From CAZFZT01 sp964523675 (lineage in GTDB: Bacteria > Planctomycetota > Phycisphaerae > Phycisphaerales > SM1A02), in the NCBI GenBank assembly GCA_964523675.1, contig CAZFZT010000002.1, positions 1 to 64,000 on the forward strand: a stretch of 64,000 nt of DNA, in the 5' to 3' direction. Positions within the stretch are counted from its first letter, which is position 1; every line of letters begins with the position of its first letter. This document shows positions 25,458-34,593 of this stretch, piece after piece. Below the pieces are notes generated by a model, which had not been told where the DNA came from, did not search any database, and worked only from the letters and a program-made list of their open reading frames with translations. Position numbers and translations under genes: made by a program.

Positions 25458-26408
25458 GTGAGTCCCGATGCTGCACAAAGTCTGGCTGGATCGCTTGAGC
25501 CGGTGCTGGCGGAGCAGTGCAACCATCGACTTGGCAAAATCTCATGGTTCAAAACCGACTGGCAGCGGGGCGGCGCAGCGACCGGTTCGGCAACATACAC
25601 CTGTGATGACGGCAACAGCTTGCCGGTGGTCGTCAAACTGCCGATCGTTCGGCGAGAACTGCTTTGGACCCAGCGCCTTCAGAACTGCCCGCCCGACTCA
25701 AGCCCCGTGCCGCGATTGTTTGCATCCGGTGAATCGCTGGCCAACTACGACATGGCATGGATCGTCATCGAGAAGTTCGAGCACGGGCCGCTTGGTCTCC
25801 GCTGGCACGAGGACCACATCCCACGAATTGCGCGCTCCGTCGCAGCATTTCATAAGGCGGCGTCCGAGTATGAGATCGATCAAGGTCCGCGCATCGAGGA
25901 CTGGTGGACGCTGGTCGATGAAGCGATCGAGAGCGTGTCGCTGAACATTGCGGAATCCAAACGCGAATGGGCGGCTGCGCTCAAGCAACTTCGGTCGCGT
26001 CTCGATGAACTCGTCGCTGAATGGCGCGCCCGTGCGGTCGATCAGTGGTTACACGGTGATGTGCATCTCGCAAATGCCATGAGCCGCGATGGCATGGAGT
26101 CCGGTTGCGTCAGTCTGATCGATCTTGCGGAGGTTCACGCCGGGCATTGGGTCGAAGATGCGGTGTATCTGGAGCGGCAACTCTGGGCCCGGCCGGAGCG
26201 CATGAAGAAGCACAAGCCGGTCAAGGCGATTGCACAAGCTCGTAAACAGCTCGGCCTTCCGGTCGGGAAGAACGATTCACGTCTGGCGATGATCCGCCGG
26301 GCGCTGCTTGCGGCTACCGCACCGAAGTTCATCCGCACCGAAGGCAACCCCAAGCACCTCCAAGCGTGTCTGACATGGCTGGAGAGGGCGCTCGCGGAAT
26401 TGGCATAG
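25458..26408 (+). CDS. Aminoglycoside/choline-kinase-like phosphotransferase (APH fold)
   Basis: This is a small-molecule kinase of the protein-kinase-like APH superfamily. I use the GTG at 25458 because AGGAGAGAG lies just in front of it; the frame is open from 25353 without family text. The N-lobe lysine is likely in LPVVVKLP. WLHGDVHLANAM near residue 197 is the catalytic HGDxxxxN loop, and CVSLIDLAEVHAGHWVEDAV supplies the metal-binding Asp. It resembles the general APH family more than antibiotic-resistance enzymes. The substrate is not predictable from the text. It is divergent from the HAD phosphatase and convergent with the cold-shock gene. Confidence 0.82.
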   Translation: MSPDAAQSLAGSLEPVLAEQCNHRLGKISWFKTDWQRGGAATGSATYTCDDGNSLPVVVKLPIVRRELLWTQRLQNCPPDSSPVPRLFASGESLANYDMAWIVIEKFEHGPLGLRWHEDHIPRIARSVAAFHKAASEYEIDQGPRIEDWWTLVDEAIESVSLNIAESKREWAAALKQLRSRLDELVAEWRARAVDQWLHGDVHLANAMSRDGMESGCVSLIDLAEVHAGHWVEDAVYLERQLWARPERMKKHKPVKAIAQARKQLGLPVGKNDSRLAMIRRALLAATAPKFIRTEGNPKHLQACLTWLERALAELA

Positions 26409-26427
26409 AGTTCACACAAAAACGAAT

Positions 26428-26457
26428 AAAGCCCATGCATTCCCCTGCATGGGCTTT
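26428..26457. terminator. Bidirectional Rho-independent terminator
   Basis: AAAGCCCATGCA and TGCATGGGCTTT form a perfect 12-bp stem around a TTCCCC loop, between the convergent kinase and cold-shock genes. On the minus strand it is followed by TTTATTCGTTTTT, a good U-tract. On the plus strand the stem runs into CTTTCTT. Confidence 0.88.
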
Positions 26458-26485
26458 CTTGCGACAGTGTTTCTGGAGGATCGAC

Positions 26486-26692
26486 TCAGTCGATGGGTTG
26501 GACATTGGTTGCCTTGGGACCCTTGCCCTCCTGGACGAGGTCGAAGTTGACCCGCTGTCCCGGGGAGAGGGAGACAAAGCCGTCCATCTTCACGTCCTTG
26601 AAGTGTACAAAGACGTCCTTACCGCCGCCATCGGGAGCGATAAAGCCATAACCCTTGTCATCGAAAAACTTCGCTACAGTACCTACTGCCAT
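26486..26692 (-). CDS. Cold-shock domain protein (CspA family)
   Basis: This is a 68-residue single-stranded nucleic-acid binding protein that acts as an RNA chaperone. The RNA-binding motifs KGYGFI (RNP1) and VFVHF (RNP2) are intact within a complete five-strand OB fold, MAVGTVAKFFDDKGYGF to QEGKGPKATNVQPID. A GAAAGGG ribosome site precedes the ATG. The gene has its own strong promoter, a leader of about 150 nt and a terminator. The long leader is reminiscent of the thermosensing leader of E. coli cspA, although the paralogue identity cannot be set. Confidence 0.95.
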   Translation of the reverse strand: MAVGTVAKFFDDKGYGFIAPDGGGKDVFVHFKDVKMDGFVSLSPGQRVNFDLVQEGKGPKATNVQPID

Positions 26693-26841
26693 GTGATTGG
26701 CCCTTTCTGAGAGTTGCGGGCCAGCGGCCCGCGAGAATCGTCAAACAACCGAGTTTGGCCAAGCACACAGCACAACCGTGGAGCGAGCGATGAGCCGAAC
26801 CGTGCAGCGATGTGACGTATCACCGACTGCGTAACAACAAC
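26693..26841 (-). promoter_or_regulatory. Long 5' leader of the cold-shock gene with a hairpin
   Basis: From the -10 box at 26848-26853, transcription should start near 26841 and give a leader of about 150 nt before the ATG at 26692. It contains a perfect hairpin (GCGGGCC GCT GGCCCGC on the transcript, 26716-26732) shortly upstream of the AGAAAGGG ribosome site. This fits temperature-dependent folding control as known for cspA; the role here is inferred. Confidence 0.55.
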
Positions 26842-26847
26842 GCGTTC

Positions 26848-26856
26848 ATTATAGCA
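26848..26856 (-). promoter_or_regulatory. Sigma-70 extended -10 promoter (TGCTATAAT)
   Basis: On the minus strand the text TGCTATAAT is a consensus -10 hexamer with the extended TGn element. No good -35 box lies 16-18 bp upstream, which is common for extended -10 promoters. It is oriented toward the cold-shock gene. The rest of the gap up to 27014 must also serve the plus-strand transporter operon, but I see no convincing promoter for that side. Confidence 0.7.
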
Positions 26857-27014
26857 CATCGCAACGGGACAGGTCGATGGGCTTCTGAGCCGCCGCCGCC
26901 AGAATCTGCGTACAAGGCAGTCTCGGAAAACAGGAAGTATGGCCTCTGACGATCAATTCCCACGGTTTTGCGTACAGTACCGTCTTGAACATCGGTAATC
27001 AGCCGGATTTGCAT

Positions 27015-27860
27015 ATGACTCAGGTTCAGCCGCCGACGAACATCACAGAACCAAGCTCCGAGGCCGTACCCGCGAAAGCCCCGCGGGGCGAAGCCACGGA
27101 GTCCCAACAGCCGCAGAGGCAGGCGATGATTCGCGTTCAGGAGGCCACGAAGCGGTACGGTTCAACGCTCGCAGCCGACCGCGTCTCCTTCGCCATCCAT
27201 CGCAACGAAGTTGTCGGGTTCCTCGGCCCGAACGGCGCGGGCAAATCAACTGTTCTCAAGATGATTTCCACCTGGCTGCCGCCCACCAGCGGCACGGTTG
27301 AGGTCGCCGGCTTCGATGTCCAGCGCGATCCGCTGGCCGTCCGCCGCGTGCTCGGCTACCTGCCTGAACACAATGCCATGTACGACACCATGCGGGTTGA
27401 TCGCTTTATCAGGTTCATGGGGCGAATCCGTGGGCTTGGCGGCTCGACGTTGCGCGATCGAATGGAATGGGTGATCGCCAAGTGCACACTGAGTGCGGTT
27501 CTCGCAAAGCGGATCAATCAGTGCTCGAAGGGCTACCGCCAACGAATTGGCCTGGCGGCCGCGCTGCTGCACGATCCACAGGTCATTCTGCTTGACGAGC
27601 CGACACATGGCCTCGATCCGCTCCAGGTCGTTGCGTTCCGCGACTTCATCTCCAAACTGGCTGCAGATCGTGCCATCCTCTTTTCGAGTCACATTCTGGC
27701 TGAAGTCATGGCCGTGTGCGAACGGCTGCTCATTATCAATCACGGTCGGTTGCTCGAAGACGCAACTGTTGAGGAGCTTACCGAACGCGGCAAGTCGGAA
27801 GGTAAGACGCTGGAGGAGGTGGTTCTTGATGTTGTCAAACGTGGAGGCAGCCGCCAATGA
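27015..27860 (+). CDS. ABC transporter ATP-binding protein (GldA/CcmA-like)
   Basis: This is the ATPase of an ABC-2 type exporter, bound to the inner face of the cytoplasmic membrane. FLGPNGAGKSTVLKMIS is the Walker A site, CSKGYRQRIGLAAALLHDPQ the signature, VILLDEPTHGLDPLQ the Walker B, and LFSSHILAEV the switch His. An N-terminal tail of about 37 residues rich in Pro, Glu and Gln precedes the domain; a second ATG at 27126 (MIRVQEATKRYGS) would remove it and may be the real start. The gene overlaps the permease by ATGA, and the next two genes resemble GldG and DUF4340, giving the four-gene set common in planctomycetes and Bacteroidetes. The cargo is unknown. Confidence 0.92.
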   Translation: MTQVQPPTNITEPSSEAVPAKAPRGEATESQQPQRQAMIRVQEATKRYGSTLAADRVSFAIHRNEVVGFLGPNGAGKSTVLKMISTWLPPTSGTVEVAGFDVQRDPLAVRRVLGYLPEHNAMYDTMRVDRFIRFMGRIRGLGGSTLRDRMEWVIAKCTLSAVLAKRINQCSKGYRQRIGLAAALLHDPQVILLDEPTHGLDPLQVVAFRDFISKLAADRAILFSSHILAEVMAVCERLLIINHGRLLEDATVEELTERGKSEGKTLEEVVLDVVKRGGSRQ

Positions 27861-28669
27861 ACCAGGCACATGGAGCTGCGACCCATCAGAAGGTCGTTTC
27901 ATCGGTGACTAATGTGCGCGAGTTCGGCGTTTCGTTTCTTGAAGGCGTCCGGCTTATCGCAGCGCGTGAGATTGGCGCCTACTTCGACTCGAGCATTGCG
28001 TATGTCTATACGATCGCGTTCGTCATCCTCGCCAACTCGATCTTCATGAACGAGTTCTTCCTGACGGGCACGGTCGAGATGACCGGCTTCTTTGAGATGA
28101 TGCCGCTGCTGCTGGCAGTGTTCCTCCCGGCTGTGACCATGCGGCTGTGGGCGGAGGAGAAGAAGACGCGCACGATTGAACTGCTGCTGACGCTGCCGAT
28201 TCGCCCGATTCAGGCGATCCTCGGGAAGTTCGTTGCCGCGATGGGATTGTTCAAGTTGTTCCTCGCCGGTTCACTTCCGATTCCGATCATGCTCATCGCG
28301 CTGGGTGACCCTGACCTCGGATTGATTTTCGCGGGGTACATCGGCCTGCTGCTGCTGGGAGGCATGTTCATCTCCTTTGGCATGTTCCTCTCAGCGCTCT
28401 CCGGCGATCAGATCGTCGCCTTCGTGACCAGCACGGTGCTGGCTTTCGCCTTCGTGCTCACCGGAATGGATCGTGTGGTGGCGGTGCTCGACGGCTTGTT
28501 CCCGGCGCTCTCGATTGGAACGATTCTGTATGAGCATTTCTCGGTCGTTCCGCGCTATGAGAGTTTCGTTCGCGGCATGATCGAACTCGGCTCGCTGCTC
28601 TACTTCATCCTCTTCAGCGCGATGTTCCTGTGGCTGAACACACAATTGCTCGAACGAAACCGGGCCTAA
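27857..28669 (+). CDS. ABC-2 type permease (GldF-like)
   Basis: This is the membrane subunit that pairs with the preceding ATPase. Six hydrophobic segments can be seen, for example YVYTIAFVILANSIFM, MMPLLLAVFLPAVTMRLW, LGLIFAGYIGLLLLGGMFIS and LGSLLYFILFSAMFLWLN. The cytoplasmic loop MRLWAEEKKTRTIELLLTLP is the hallmark of the GldF/NosY ABC-2 group. The start overlaps the ATPase stop. Related permeases are involved in gliding in Flavobacterium, but in planctomycetes the set is widespread without gliding, so I assign no process. Confidence 0.9.
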   Translation: MNQAHGAATHQKVVSSVTNVREFGVSFLEGVRLIAAREIGAYFDSSIAYVYTIAFVILANSIFMNEFFLTGTVEMTGFFEMMPLLLAVFLPAVTMRLWAEEKKTRTIELLLTLPIRPIQAILGKFVAAMGLFKLFLAGSLPIPIMLIALGDPDLGLIFAGYIGLLLLGGMFISFGMFLSALSGDQIVAFVTSTVLAFAFVLTGMDRVVAVLDGLFPALSIGTILYEHFSVVPRYESFVRGMIELGSLLYFILFSAMFLWLNTQLLERNRA

Positions 28670-28677
28670 GCAGATTT

Positions 28678-28782
28678 GCCACAGAGCCGCAGAGAGCACA
28701 ATGAAACAGCAGAGACGCCAAGCCATCTTCCACGCGCAGGAAACAAACACACTCTTCTCTGTGTCTCAGCGCCTCCGTGGTG
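28678..28782. repeat. Imperfect palindrome of the CCACGGAG type between operon genes
   Basis: The left arm GCCACAGAGCCGCAGAGAG (from 28678) and the right arm CTCAGCGCCTCCGTGGTG (ending at 28782) are inverted relatives sharing CCAC-GAG-CGC. It occupies most of the gap between the permease and the GldG-like gene. Similar CCACGGAG arms occur at 41732-41897 and 62335-62461. Confidence 0.65.
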
Positions 28783-28813
28783 AAACTAACCTGAGGCGAT
28801 TCGCTCGAACACC

Positions 28814-31800
28814 ATGAGACGATTTGATCTCATCCTCATCATCATCGGCGCTGCCCTGTTCCTGCTCATCGCCGCCTTCGGCGTGCGCGTGGCGGAGCAT
28901 TATCCGGCTGCTCGCGCTGAACTAGCGCGCGTGAAACTCATGCAACTCGACGACGAGATCCGGGCGCGGCTCGGATCGATGCAGCATGACGCCGTCATCA
29001 CCTATTACGTCAGCAGCCGTGAAAAAATGCCATCTTCGATGCGGCGTATGGAACGTGACGTTGCCGACATTCTTGAGGCGATGAAGTCGGCCTCGCGCGG
29101 CCGGCTCGACTATCAGATTGTCCGTCCAGAGCAAGGCGTCGAGCGAGCGCCGGGCGAAGCCAGGCGCATCCTTCCACAGGTGAAGATGCTCCTTGACCGC
29201 CTGGAGAACCAGAGCGATGCTGCAGACCTCACCGCAGAGCTTCAAGAACGCTTCTTCGAAGCCATCTCCAAGACCGGCGTCACTGCTCAAGAGGCAGGCC
29301 GGCGCGCCCAAGCAGTCTCGCAATGGTTGGTCACACAATATCAGGCGAGCGCGGACAACAGCGCAGGTCTCACCGATGAAGTGCTTGCGCAAGTCGTCGA
29401 GCAGGCGGTGCTTGATGCGGGTCAATCGCTGGTGCAGCATGCGGTGCATCAGCGGGTATCGCCGTTTCGCATGAGAACCGTTGCCCACGACGCCTATGCC
29501 GACCAGACGATCTGGTCATCGCTGCACATTGCGTATGGCCCGCATGCGCCGGCAGTTGTCAATGGCGTCTCGCCGGAACATCTGCCTCGGTTGCAGTCGC
29601 TCATCATCGGGCAGGTCGAACAAAAGGATGAGCCGCGGCGGCCGATCTTCGGAATTGCCGCCAACCCCTCTGTGTATAGCCAATTCAGCCGCTGGCTCTC
29701 AAGGCATGGTGAGGTTGTAGAGGTTGACCTTGACCAGCCATTTCCAGATGAGGTGGATGTGCTCTTCTGGTTTGATCCCACGGATGTGCCGTCGCCGCTC
29801 CTGCGCCGTCTTGATGAGTTCATCTCGAGCGGGCGCAGCGTGGTCATCGCGGGGAGTCGGCATGACGTGCGGCATCTTGATGGTTGGGAGTTCGAGTTCA
29901 GGGCCACGGACTACGACGCAGACGCACTGCTCAGTGCGTTCGGGTTGCGAGCGATTGATGACCTCGTTCTTGATCGGCATTCGCTGGCGGTGCCGGGCGA
30001 GGTTGCGCCGATGCCTGCGCAGTTCCTCATTCGCTGCATTGGTCACAATCAGGATTTCCGCGCGCTTGGCGATCATCCGAATGGCCACCTCCTGTTCACC
30101 GCTCCGACACCCTTTGCTTTCGACAGTGAAGTTCTCGCGCAGCGGCGGTTCACGCCGACCATTCTGGCGACAACCTCCGATGGCACGAGTGTCGGTAAGA
30201 TGCGCTATGGAAAGGTACGTCTGGATGCGTCGGAAGTCTGGCAGAGCGAGCCGGCCCCGAAATTGCCGCTGACGGTGCTTCTGCGACCGGATGAACCGTG
30301 GCGCGGCTCGGTGCTTTTCGCTGCCTCCTCTGCAGCATTTCGGAACGATTGGTTCGTTCACGAGAATTTCGCTCATCGGCGGCTCGCGGATGTGATCGTA
30401 GGGGCCCTCGCATCGGATGAACGACTTGTTATTCACCGGCTGGAGGTCGATCAACCGCAGATGCTGCCGGAGATGGCCACGACTCAACGCCTCTTCTGGC
30501 GTATCGTCTGCATCCTGCTCATTCCCGCCGCGCTCGTTCTGGTGGCATGGCGGCGAGGGGCGTTTCGCAGCTCAGGCGAAGGGCCGCGCACGCGAATTGC
30601 GATAGTCAATGTTTCGAGCGGTCTTGCCGTTCACGCCGTTGCGGGCATTCTCATTGTCGTTCTCCTTGCTGCTGCGACTGCGGCACTGGGGCTGCGTACT
30701 GATCTCACCCAAGGCCAACTGAATCGACTTGCGCCGCATACGCGCATGATCGCGGCGAACGCGGTCGGCGAGCGTGCGGTCCTTGTGAATCTTTACTTCT
30801 CGCGCGATGAGCATCTGCCGCCGAGCATGCGCCCGATGCTGCGAAGGTTGCGGGCTGTGCTTGATGAGCTTCGGGCGGTCGGCGCTGATCTGGATGTGCG
30901 CACGCACTTTCCCGACGATCTCGAAGGAGAGGGTCGTGATGCTCTTGCAGCCCGCGGCATCGAACCTGTTCGCGCGGTCAGCCACGATGAAGAAGTCACC
31001 ACAGTACGCAACATCTACTGTTCAGTTGAATTCATCTCTGCAGGCGCAAGTGAATTGCTGCACTTCCCTGATCGCGATTCATTTGACACGCTCGAGTTCC
31101 GCGTCGCATTTGCGCTTTGGCGGCTTCAGACCGGCCGGCAGCCGCACATTGCGTTCATCGCGGATATACCTCGGTTGTCTTCTGCTGAGATGTACCACGA
31201 CTTTCAGCAGCAGAACCTCTTTGCTCCGACGGGCGCTGATGTCCATGCGCATGCCCGCCGCCTGCTCGAACAGGCGGGTTTTCGCATCACCCATGTGAAT
31301 CCACAATCACGCGCCCTGCCGGATGTTGAGTTTGATCTCATACTTTGGATGCAGCCGCGACGCGATATTCTGCCGCTGCTTCAGCAGACGATCGAGCGAT
31401 TGCATGACGGGACGCCGGTGCTGCTCGCAGCCCAACATTTCGTGATTCAATCCCGTCAGTTCAGTGGCGACACCTTTCGCATGGCGTACTGGCCGCAGCC
31501 GCAGGTCGCAGACCTGGAGCGCTTTTACCTTCCGGAACTGGGCGCGGAACTTGTCCATGAGGTTGTGTTCGACGATGTGCGTGCTGCGATGGCAATCGAA
31601 TCACAGGTGAGGCAATCGCAACAGGAGCGCGAATACGGCGAACAGGTGTCGGCGTTGCCATTCCTCATTCGTGCGCTCGCGTCGAATTTCGACACCGCGC
31701 ATCCGCTGATGCGCGGCCTTGGCGATCAAGTGCTGCCGTTTGCGAGTTACATTCGGCTTGATCCGCAGCGCCTTGAGTCCTTCGGCTTGCGCGCCCTGCC

Positions 31801-32377
31801 GCTTATCACGACATCGGAGCGATCTTGGACATACAACTGGACAGGTGGGTACCTCTACGCCGACAGCGCCACGGGCCACCGCACTGACCTGCTCACCGGC
31901 GCCGAGCGGGATGACGCAGGCGAGCGACAGTGGGCCGGCCGGCTGCCGCTTGCGGTGCTGATCGAGGGGCGTTTTCCGCTACCTGAGGAGCCGCTCACGA
32001 ATCGCGACATCCAAAGCACAGAACCGCTGACGTTCTCGGACAGCGTCGGCAAAGAATCGCGCCTGATCCTGATCGGTAACTCCTATATGTTCCGCAACGA
32101 GCGCCTGACAGACCCGGACTTCCGCGCAGATCACCTGCTGCTGAACGCGGCCGCCTTCCTCGCGCTTGATGAGCCGCTGGCAGCAATCGCAGGGCACCGC
32201 CGCGTGGCTCCCGGATTCAATCATGTTGAAGAGCGCGAGCGCCTCATGTGGCGAGGTGTGGTCGTCTCGGCGGGGCCGGCTCTACTCATGGTCTTTGGAG
32301 TCATGTGGTGGAGCGCGCGACGCATTCCATCGGGAATCGCGCGACGAGCAAGAGAAGCATCAATCGAAGCCAAGTAG
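28814..32377 (+). CDS. GldG-like ABC-transporter-associated protein, double length
   Basis: This is a large membrane-anchored periplasmic protein of the GldG/'ABC-type uncharacterised transport system' class. Its 1187 residues appear to hold two related modules. Module 1 starts with the membrane anchor LILIIIGAALFLLIAAFGV, then KLMQLDDEIRARLGSMQHDAVITYYVSSREKMPSSMRRMERDV, and ends near a second anchor RIVCILLIPAALVLVAW at about residue 570. Module 2 starts with AGILIVVLLAAATAALGLRT and DLTQGQLNRLAPHTR, then VLVNLYFSRDEHLPPSMRPM, the same block again, and ends with VVSAGPALLMVFGVMWW. The repeated YxSxxxxxPxSMRxM text shows the duplication. GldG proteins, as I recall, are about half this size. 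It probably works with the ABC pair in surface export. Confidence 0.82.
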   Translation: MRRFDLILIIIGAALFLLIAAFGVRVAEHYPAARAELARVKLMQLDDEIRARLGSMQHDAVITYYVSSREKMPSSMRRMERDVADILEAMKSASRGRLDYQIVRPEQGVERAPGEARRILPQVKMLLDRLENQSDAADLTAELQERFFEAISKTGVTAQEAGRRAQAVSQWLVTQYQASADNSAGLTDEVLAQVVEQAVLDAGQSLVQHAVHQRVSPFRMRTVAHDAYADQTIWSSLHIAYGPHAPAVVNGVSPEHLPRLQSLIIGQVEQKDEPRRPIFGIAANPSVYSQFSRWLSRHGEVVEVDLDQPFPDEVDVLFWFDPTDVPSPLLRRLDEFISSGRSVVIAGSRHDVRHLDGWEFEFRATDYDADALLSAFGLRAIDDLVLDRHSLAVPGEVAPMPAQFLIRCIGHNQDFRALGDHPNGHLLFTAPTPFAFDSEVLAQRRFTPTILATTSDGTSVGKMRYGKVRLDASEVWQSEPAPKLPLTVLLRPDEPWRGSVLFAASSAAFRNDWFVHENFAHRRLADVIVGALASDERLVIHRLEVDQPQMLPEMATTQRLFWRIVCILLIPAALVLVAWRRGAFRSSGEGPRTRIAIVNVSSGLAVHAVAGILIVVLLAAATAALGLRTDLTQGQLNRLAPHTRMIAANAVGERAVLVNLYFSRDEHLPPSMRPMLRRLRAVLDELRAVGADLDVRTHFPDDLEGEGRDALAARGIEPVRAVSHDEEVTTVRNIYCSVEFISAGASELLHFPDRDSFDTLEFRVAFALWRLQTGRQPHIAFIADIPRLSSAEMYHDFQQQNLFAPTGADVHAHARRLLEQAGFRITHVNPQSRALPDVEFDLILWMQPRRDILPLLQQTIERLHDGTPVLLAAQHFVIQSRQFSGDTFRMAYWPQPQVADLERFYLPELGAELVHEVVFDDVRAAMAIESQVRQSQQEREYGEQVSALPFLIRALASNFDTAHPLMRGLGDQVLPFASYIRLDPQRLESFGLRALPLITTSERSWTYNWTGGYLYADSATGHRTDLLTGAERDDAGERQWAGRLPLAVLIEGRFPLPEEPLTNRDIQSTEPLTFSDSVGKESRLILIGNSYMFRNERLTDPDFRADHLLLNAAAFLALDEPLAAIAGHRRVAPGFNHVEERERLMWRGVVVSAGPALLMVFGVMWWSARRIPSGIARRAREASIEAK

Positions 32378-32383
32378 AACCTC

Positions 32384-33491
32384 ATGATGTGGAAACACCT
32401 GCTCTTCATGGTATTGATCCTCGGTTCCCTCGTGCTCTGGGACCGGACGCTGTCGCAGCGAACCGAACAATCACGCGCCGAAAGCGTGCGGATCGAACGG
32501 CTTCTGGATACCAATGCCGTCTTCACGCCGGACCGGCCGGTCGCGGCTTTTCGTGTTGATCGGGGGGACGGCACTGTTCATGCCTACGTGCGGCAGGAGG
32601 GTCTGTGGCGATGCTTGAGCGCGTATGGCGCTGTCGCCAGCAACGATCACATTGGAGCGCTATTGCCCAAGCTTGACGAAGCGCGCGGCGTCATCCAGAC
32701 GCGTCAACCGAAAGCTGCGACCGAATACGGCTTTGATACACAAGACATGCTTACGCTCGCCGTGTGCGGACCTGATATGCTTGATGATCCGGNNNNNNNN
32801 NNCGGCCGGTGATGTCATTTACGCACTTGATATCGGCAAGAGTATTCCTTCGACCGGCGGCTCTTATGTACGGCCGGTGGGAACGAACGAAGTATGGGCA
32901 GTCAATGTTGACTTCCGTGACGTGCTGGCGGGGCAGGAAAATCAGATGATCCCGCCGATGCTTGATCCGCACGTGGTGCCGGCGGCATGGCCGGGTCTGC
33001 AGTCACCCGGAGTGGATCGAATCGTCGTCGAACTTCCGGACCAGCCGCCGCTCGAACTGCAGCGCGTCGAACTTGACGATCAGGAACAGCTGGCGGCGGA
33101 GGATCAGCCGAACTGGTACTGGACAGTCAAACGTGGCGATCGCATCTATGAGGGGGATGCCTTTCAAATATTTTCATTCGGCGGCTTCTTGTTGCGCGCT
33201 CCGTACGCGGGAATCCTTGCGCCGCGAGACCCGAAGGAACTTGGCCTCGACCAGCCGCGCGGCCGCATCACGCTGAGGGGATCCAACAACCTCCACTTGC
33301 AACTGATTATCGGCGGCCAGACTCAGCGTGGCGGCATCGCGCTCTACAACACCTTTACCAGGAACGTCTATGAGATGCCGCCCGAGTTGCTCGAACTGCT
33401 TCTGCCGGACATGGACCTGCTGCTCTTTGACCACCTCGGCAATCCGTGGGAGCCATACATCAGGCCACCAACTCGCGAAATCGGTCGGTAG
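32384..33491 (+). CDS. DUF4340-type protein, split by a 10-N assembly gap
   Basis: This is the fourth gene of the transporter operon, with an N-terminal anchor (HLLFMVLILGSLVLWDRTLS) and a periplasmic body. The part before the gap ends TLAVCGPDMLDDP and the part after resumes AGDVIYALDIGKSIPST, which reads as one DUF4340 protein (YALDIGKS, VRPVGTNEVWAVNVDFRDVL). The two halves are in different frames only because the ten Ns stand for an unknown length, so I do not call a frameshift or pseudogene. The family is regularly found beside GldG-like genes; its molecular role is unknown. The combined length is about 365 residues plus the missing bases. Confidence 0.8.
32793..32802. other. Assembly gap (10 Ns)
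   Basis: Ten consecutive Ns lie inside the DUF4340-type gene. The number is probably nominal, so the downstream frame and the true distance are uncertain. Confidence 0.99.
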
Positions 33492-33560
33492 ACGACGATC
33501 GAGCAGCGAGTTACGGCGGGCGCTGCATCATCGAGCTACGGGCGAGTTCGTGCTACGCAG

Positions 33561-34469
33561 TCACTTCGCACCGATCAGACGGGCTTGACTCGATCGACTC
33601 TGAATCAAGACCACGATCGCACCCGCCGTCCCCAGCGCGATCAACACCAGGAACGGCACCGGCAACTCGCCGACGGAGTCGATTGTTTTTTCATTCGCAA
33701 GCGACGCAGTAAAGACGCCGACGGCGTTGTTGAATAGGTGACAAACGATGGCGGGGACAATTGACCCGCCGCGCCACGCGACGATGCCGAGCCAGATGCC
33801 GATCGGAACGACAGCCAGCATATGCGCGGGATCCATGTGCGCGAGCGCAAAGAACACTGCGCTGTATCCAATGGCGAAAACAGGCGGCCAGCGCTTGAGC
33901 AACCGCGACTGCACGTACCCGCGGAACAGCGCTTCCTCAGCGAAGCCCGGCACGATGCTGATCGCAAAGAGCAGGAAGAAGAGCGTGAAGCCGCTTGCGC
34001 CGGCGAGCGCTTCGTAGATCATCGTCAGTTGATCGCTTTCTCGCTGTGGCAGAAGCGCGATCAACATCGCCCCGATTATTCCCGCACCGAGTGTGCCCAC
34101 CATCAGGAACGGCCAGGACCAGAGCGGAAGAGCTGACCGTCTCAGCGCAAGACGTTCGGCGATGCGCTGCTTCGAGAGTGCGGCCGCCCCGAACACCGCC
34201 GCGAGGAATACGAACTGCGCCGGAAGAACAAGGATTCCAAGCCCATACGGCGTCGAGCCGAATGCTGCGACCCACTCCTCGACAGCCGCTTGATCGGAGA
34301 GACCCGCCGAACCAATGTGCGCAAGAACAAGAACAACCACCACGATGCCCGTCAGGCCGATGGCAGCAATTGGCACGAGAACGCAGAGCAGCAACGCCGG
34401 CCAGACGCGCGGCCTCTCCAGCACCGTTCCCGGCAGAAGTTGTTCGACCGCTTGAGTGTTCTCGTCCAT
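33561..34469 (-). CDS. CPBP family intramembrane glutamic protease
   Basis: This is a multi-pass membrane protease of the CAAX/Abi (CPBP) family. FAEEALFRGYVQSRL holds the EExxxR catalytic motif near residue 180. FFALAHMDPAHM and ICHLFNNAVGVFTA supply the conserved His and Asn of motifs 2 and 3. Eight hydrophobic segments are likely. Bacterial members are linked to bacteriocin self-immunity or regulated protein processing, but nothing nearby suggests a partner. The length of 302 residues is normal. Confidence 0.88.
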   Translation of the reverse strand: MDENTQAVEQLLPGTVLERPRVWPALLLCVLVPIAAIGLTGIVVVVLVLAHIGSAGLSDQAAVEEWVAAFGSTPYGLGILVLPAQFVFLAAVFGAAALSKQRIAERLALRRSALPLWSWPFLMVGTLGAGIIGAMLIALLPQRESDQLTMIYEALAGASGFTLFFLLFAISIVPGFAEEALFRGYVQSRLLKRWPPVFAIGYSAVFFALAHMDPAHMLAVVPIGIWLGIVAWRGGSIVPAIVCHLFNNAVGVFTASLANEKTIDSVGELPVPFLVLIALGTAGAIVVLIQSRSSQARLIGAK

Positions 34470-34593
34470 TTCGAATCCCTTCCGCCCAAGGGAGGGCGCG
34501 AAGTGAAGATCGTAGCACAGTCATGACACCACCCAGGCGAAGCGGCTGAAGTGTCATGTTCTTGTCATTGACTGGCCGAGCATGTCGCCGGTC

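Noticed and set aside
32384..33491. Frameshifted pseudogene
   Set aside because: The frame change coincides with ten Ns of unknown true length, so it is most simply an assembly effect.
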